This document shows, one piece after another, positions 6,320 through 6,548 of a stretch of DNA of 6,548 nucleotides. Position numbers and translations under genes: made by a program. The DNA is from Ruminococcus flavefaciens (GTDB lineage: Bacteria > Bacillota > Clostridia > Oscillospirales > Ruminococcaceae): assembly GCA_902792495.1 (NCBI GenBank), contig CADBAC010000059.1, forward strand, positions 1 through 6,548, read 5' to 3'. How positions within the stretch are numbered: the first letter of the stretch is position 1; each line of letters starts with the position of its first letter. The notes below the pieces were generated by a model, which searched no databases, was not told the origin of the DNA, and saw only the letters and a program-made list of their open reading frames with translations.

Positions 6320-6548
6320 ACTTGGTAATACCGACTTCGGCAAGTGATACTTTAAGCTTTCCCATTGCCCTTGTGCAGCGTGAACGCACGGAAGAAGCTG
6401 TCATGGAAACTATTCTTGCTATCTCGGATGACGTTTTGTTGTAATAGAATTTCTGTATGAGTATAGTGGAATCGGGCTCGCCGAGCTCCTCTATCTTGTC
6501 GAGAAGTATCCGCCTCAATTCGCCCTTGTCTGATATGTGTTCAACGTT
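6318..6548 (-). CDS. ECF-type RNA polymerase sigma factor, C-terminal part (5' end outside window)
   Basis: The last 76 residues of a sigma-70-family protein are visible; the frame is open to the window edge at 6548, so the start lies outside. The Leu codon TTG at 6518 is internal, not a start. Residues 14 to 68 of the fragment match sigma region 4, which binds the -35 element: LLDKIEELGEPDSTILIQKF leads into the helix-turn-helix YYNKTSSEIARIVSMTASSV and RSRCTRAMGKLKVSL, corresponding to the usual EIA...(S/T)xxxVxSRxxRAxxKL pattern. Region 2, needed to confirm the ECF group, is not in view. The short tail after the helix-turn-helix and the membrane-protein gene 11 bp downstream fit an ECF sigma/anti-sigma operon. 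The operon promoter, which might be self-regulated, would lie beyond the window. Confidence 0.85.
   Translation of the reverse strand, partial: NVEHISDKGELRRILLDKIEELGEPDSTILIQKFYYNKTSSEIARIVSMTASSVRSRCTRAMGKLKVSLAEVGITK

Noticed and set aside
5041..6548. SigI/RsgI pair of the cellulosome type
   Set aside because: The sigma fragment carries a standard region 4 helix-turn-helix and the ectodomain shows no recognisable polysaccharide-binding module, so only the general layout is shared.
1..6548. Defence system, phage, CRISPR array or structural RNA
   Set aside because: No spaced identical repeats, nuclease or toxin-antitoxin genes, tRNA cloverleaf or rRNA-like stretch were found on reading both strands.

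Overview
The window looks like DNA of a plant-fibre-degrading gut or rumen Firmicute close to Ruminococcus. The reasons are a glycoside hydrolase family 44 (GH44) cellulase N-terminus, an XRE regulator beside it, strong AAGGAGG ribosome binding sites, consensus sigma-A promoters, and an ECF-type sigma factor paired with a membrane protein carrying a Ser/Thr/Ala-rich spacer. The genus is inferred from protein style, not proven.

Layout. (1) Bases 1 to about 960 are a mosaic. Bases 1 to about 155 read best as an unrecognised coding fragment on the minus strand. Bases from about 152 to 952 carry a headless and tailless piece of a CotH-type surface protein on the plus strand: a repetitive beta-structured 'carbohydrate-binding' region followed by the start of a CotH domain. 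It runs head-on into a minus-strand GH44 cellulase cut off after about 147 residues. The two conserved families meet inside roughly 12 to 15 shared bases, and the inner piece uses Arg codons differently. A chimeric assembly or amplification product, or else a microhomology-mediated rearrangement, is the likeliest explanation. (2) Bases 1381 to 2319 (minus) hold an XRE regulator with its own strong promoter, and the GH44 gene starts 41 bp after its stop. (3) A 310-bp divergent intergenic region holds two near-perfect promoters facing opposite ways and two short inverted repeats. (4) Bases 2630 to 4942 (plus) encode a 770-residue polytopic membrane protein of the GT-C glycosyltransferase type, with an extracytoplasmic beta-rich insert near its N-terminus. 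(5) A hairpin at 4974 to 5001 ends this gene and probably also the convergent operon. (6) Bases 5041 to 6548 (minus) hold the end of an ECF-type sigma factor, cut by the window edge, followed 11 bp later by a single-pass membrane protein that is probably its anti-sigma factor or sensor.

How the genes may work together. The XRE-GH44 pair suggests a regulator co-transcribed with a cellulase. The sigma/membrane-protein pair is a typical trans-envelope signalling module. The GT-C-like protein probably moves sugar onto a cell-surface acceptor. Nothing in the sequence directly links these three units. No tRNA, rRNA, CRISPR array, insertion sequence or phage gene was seen.
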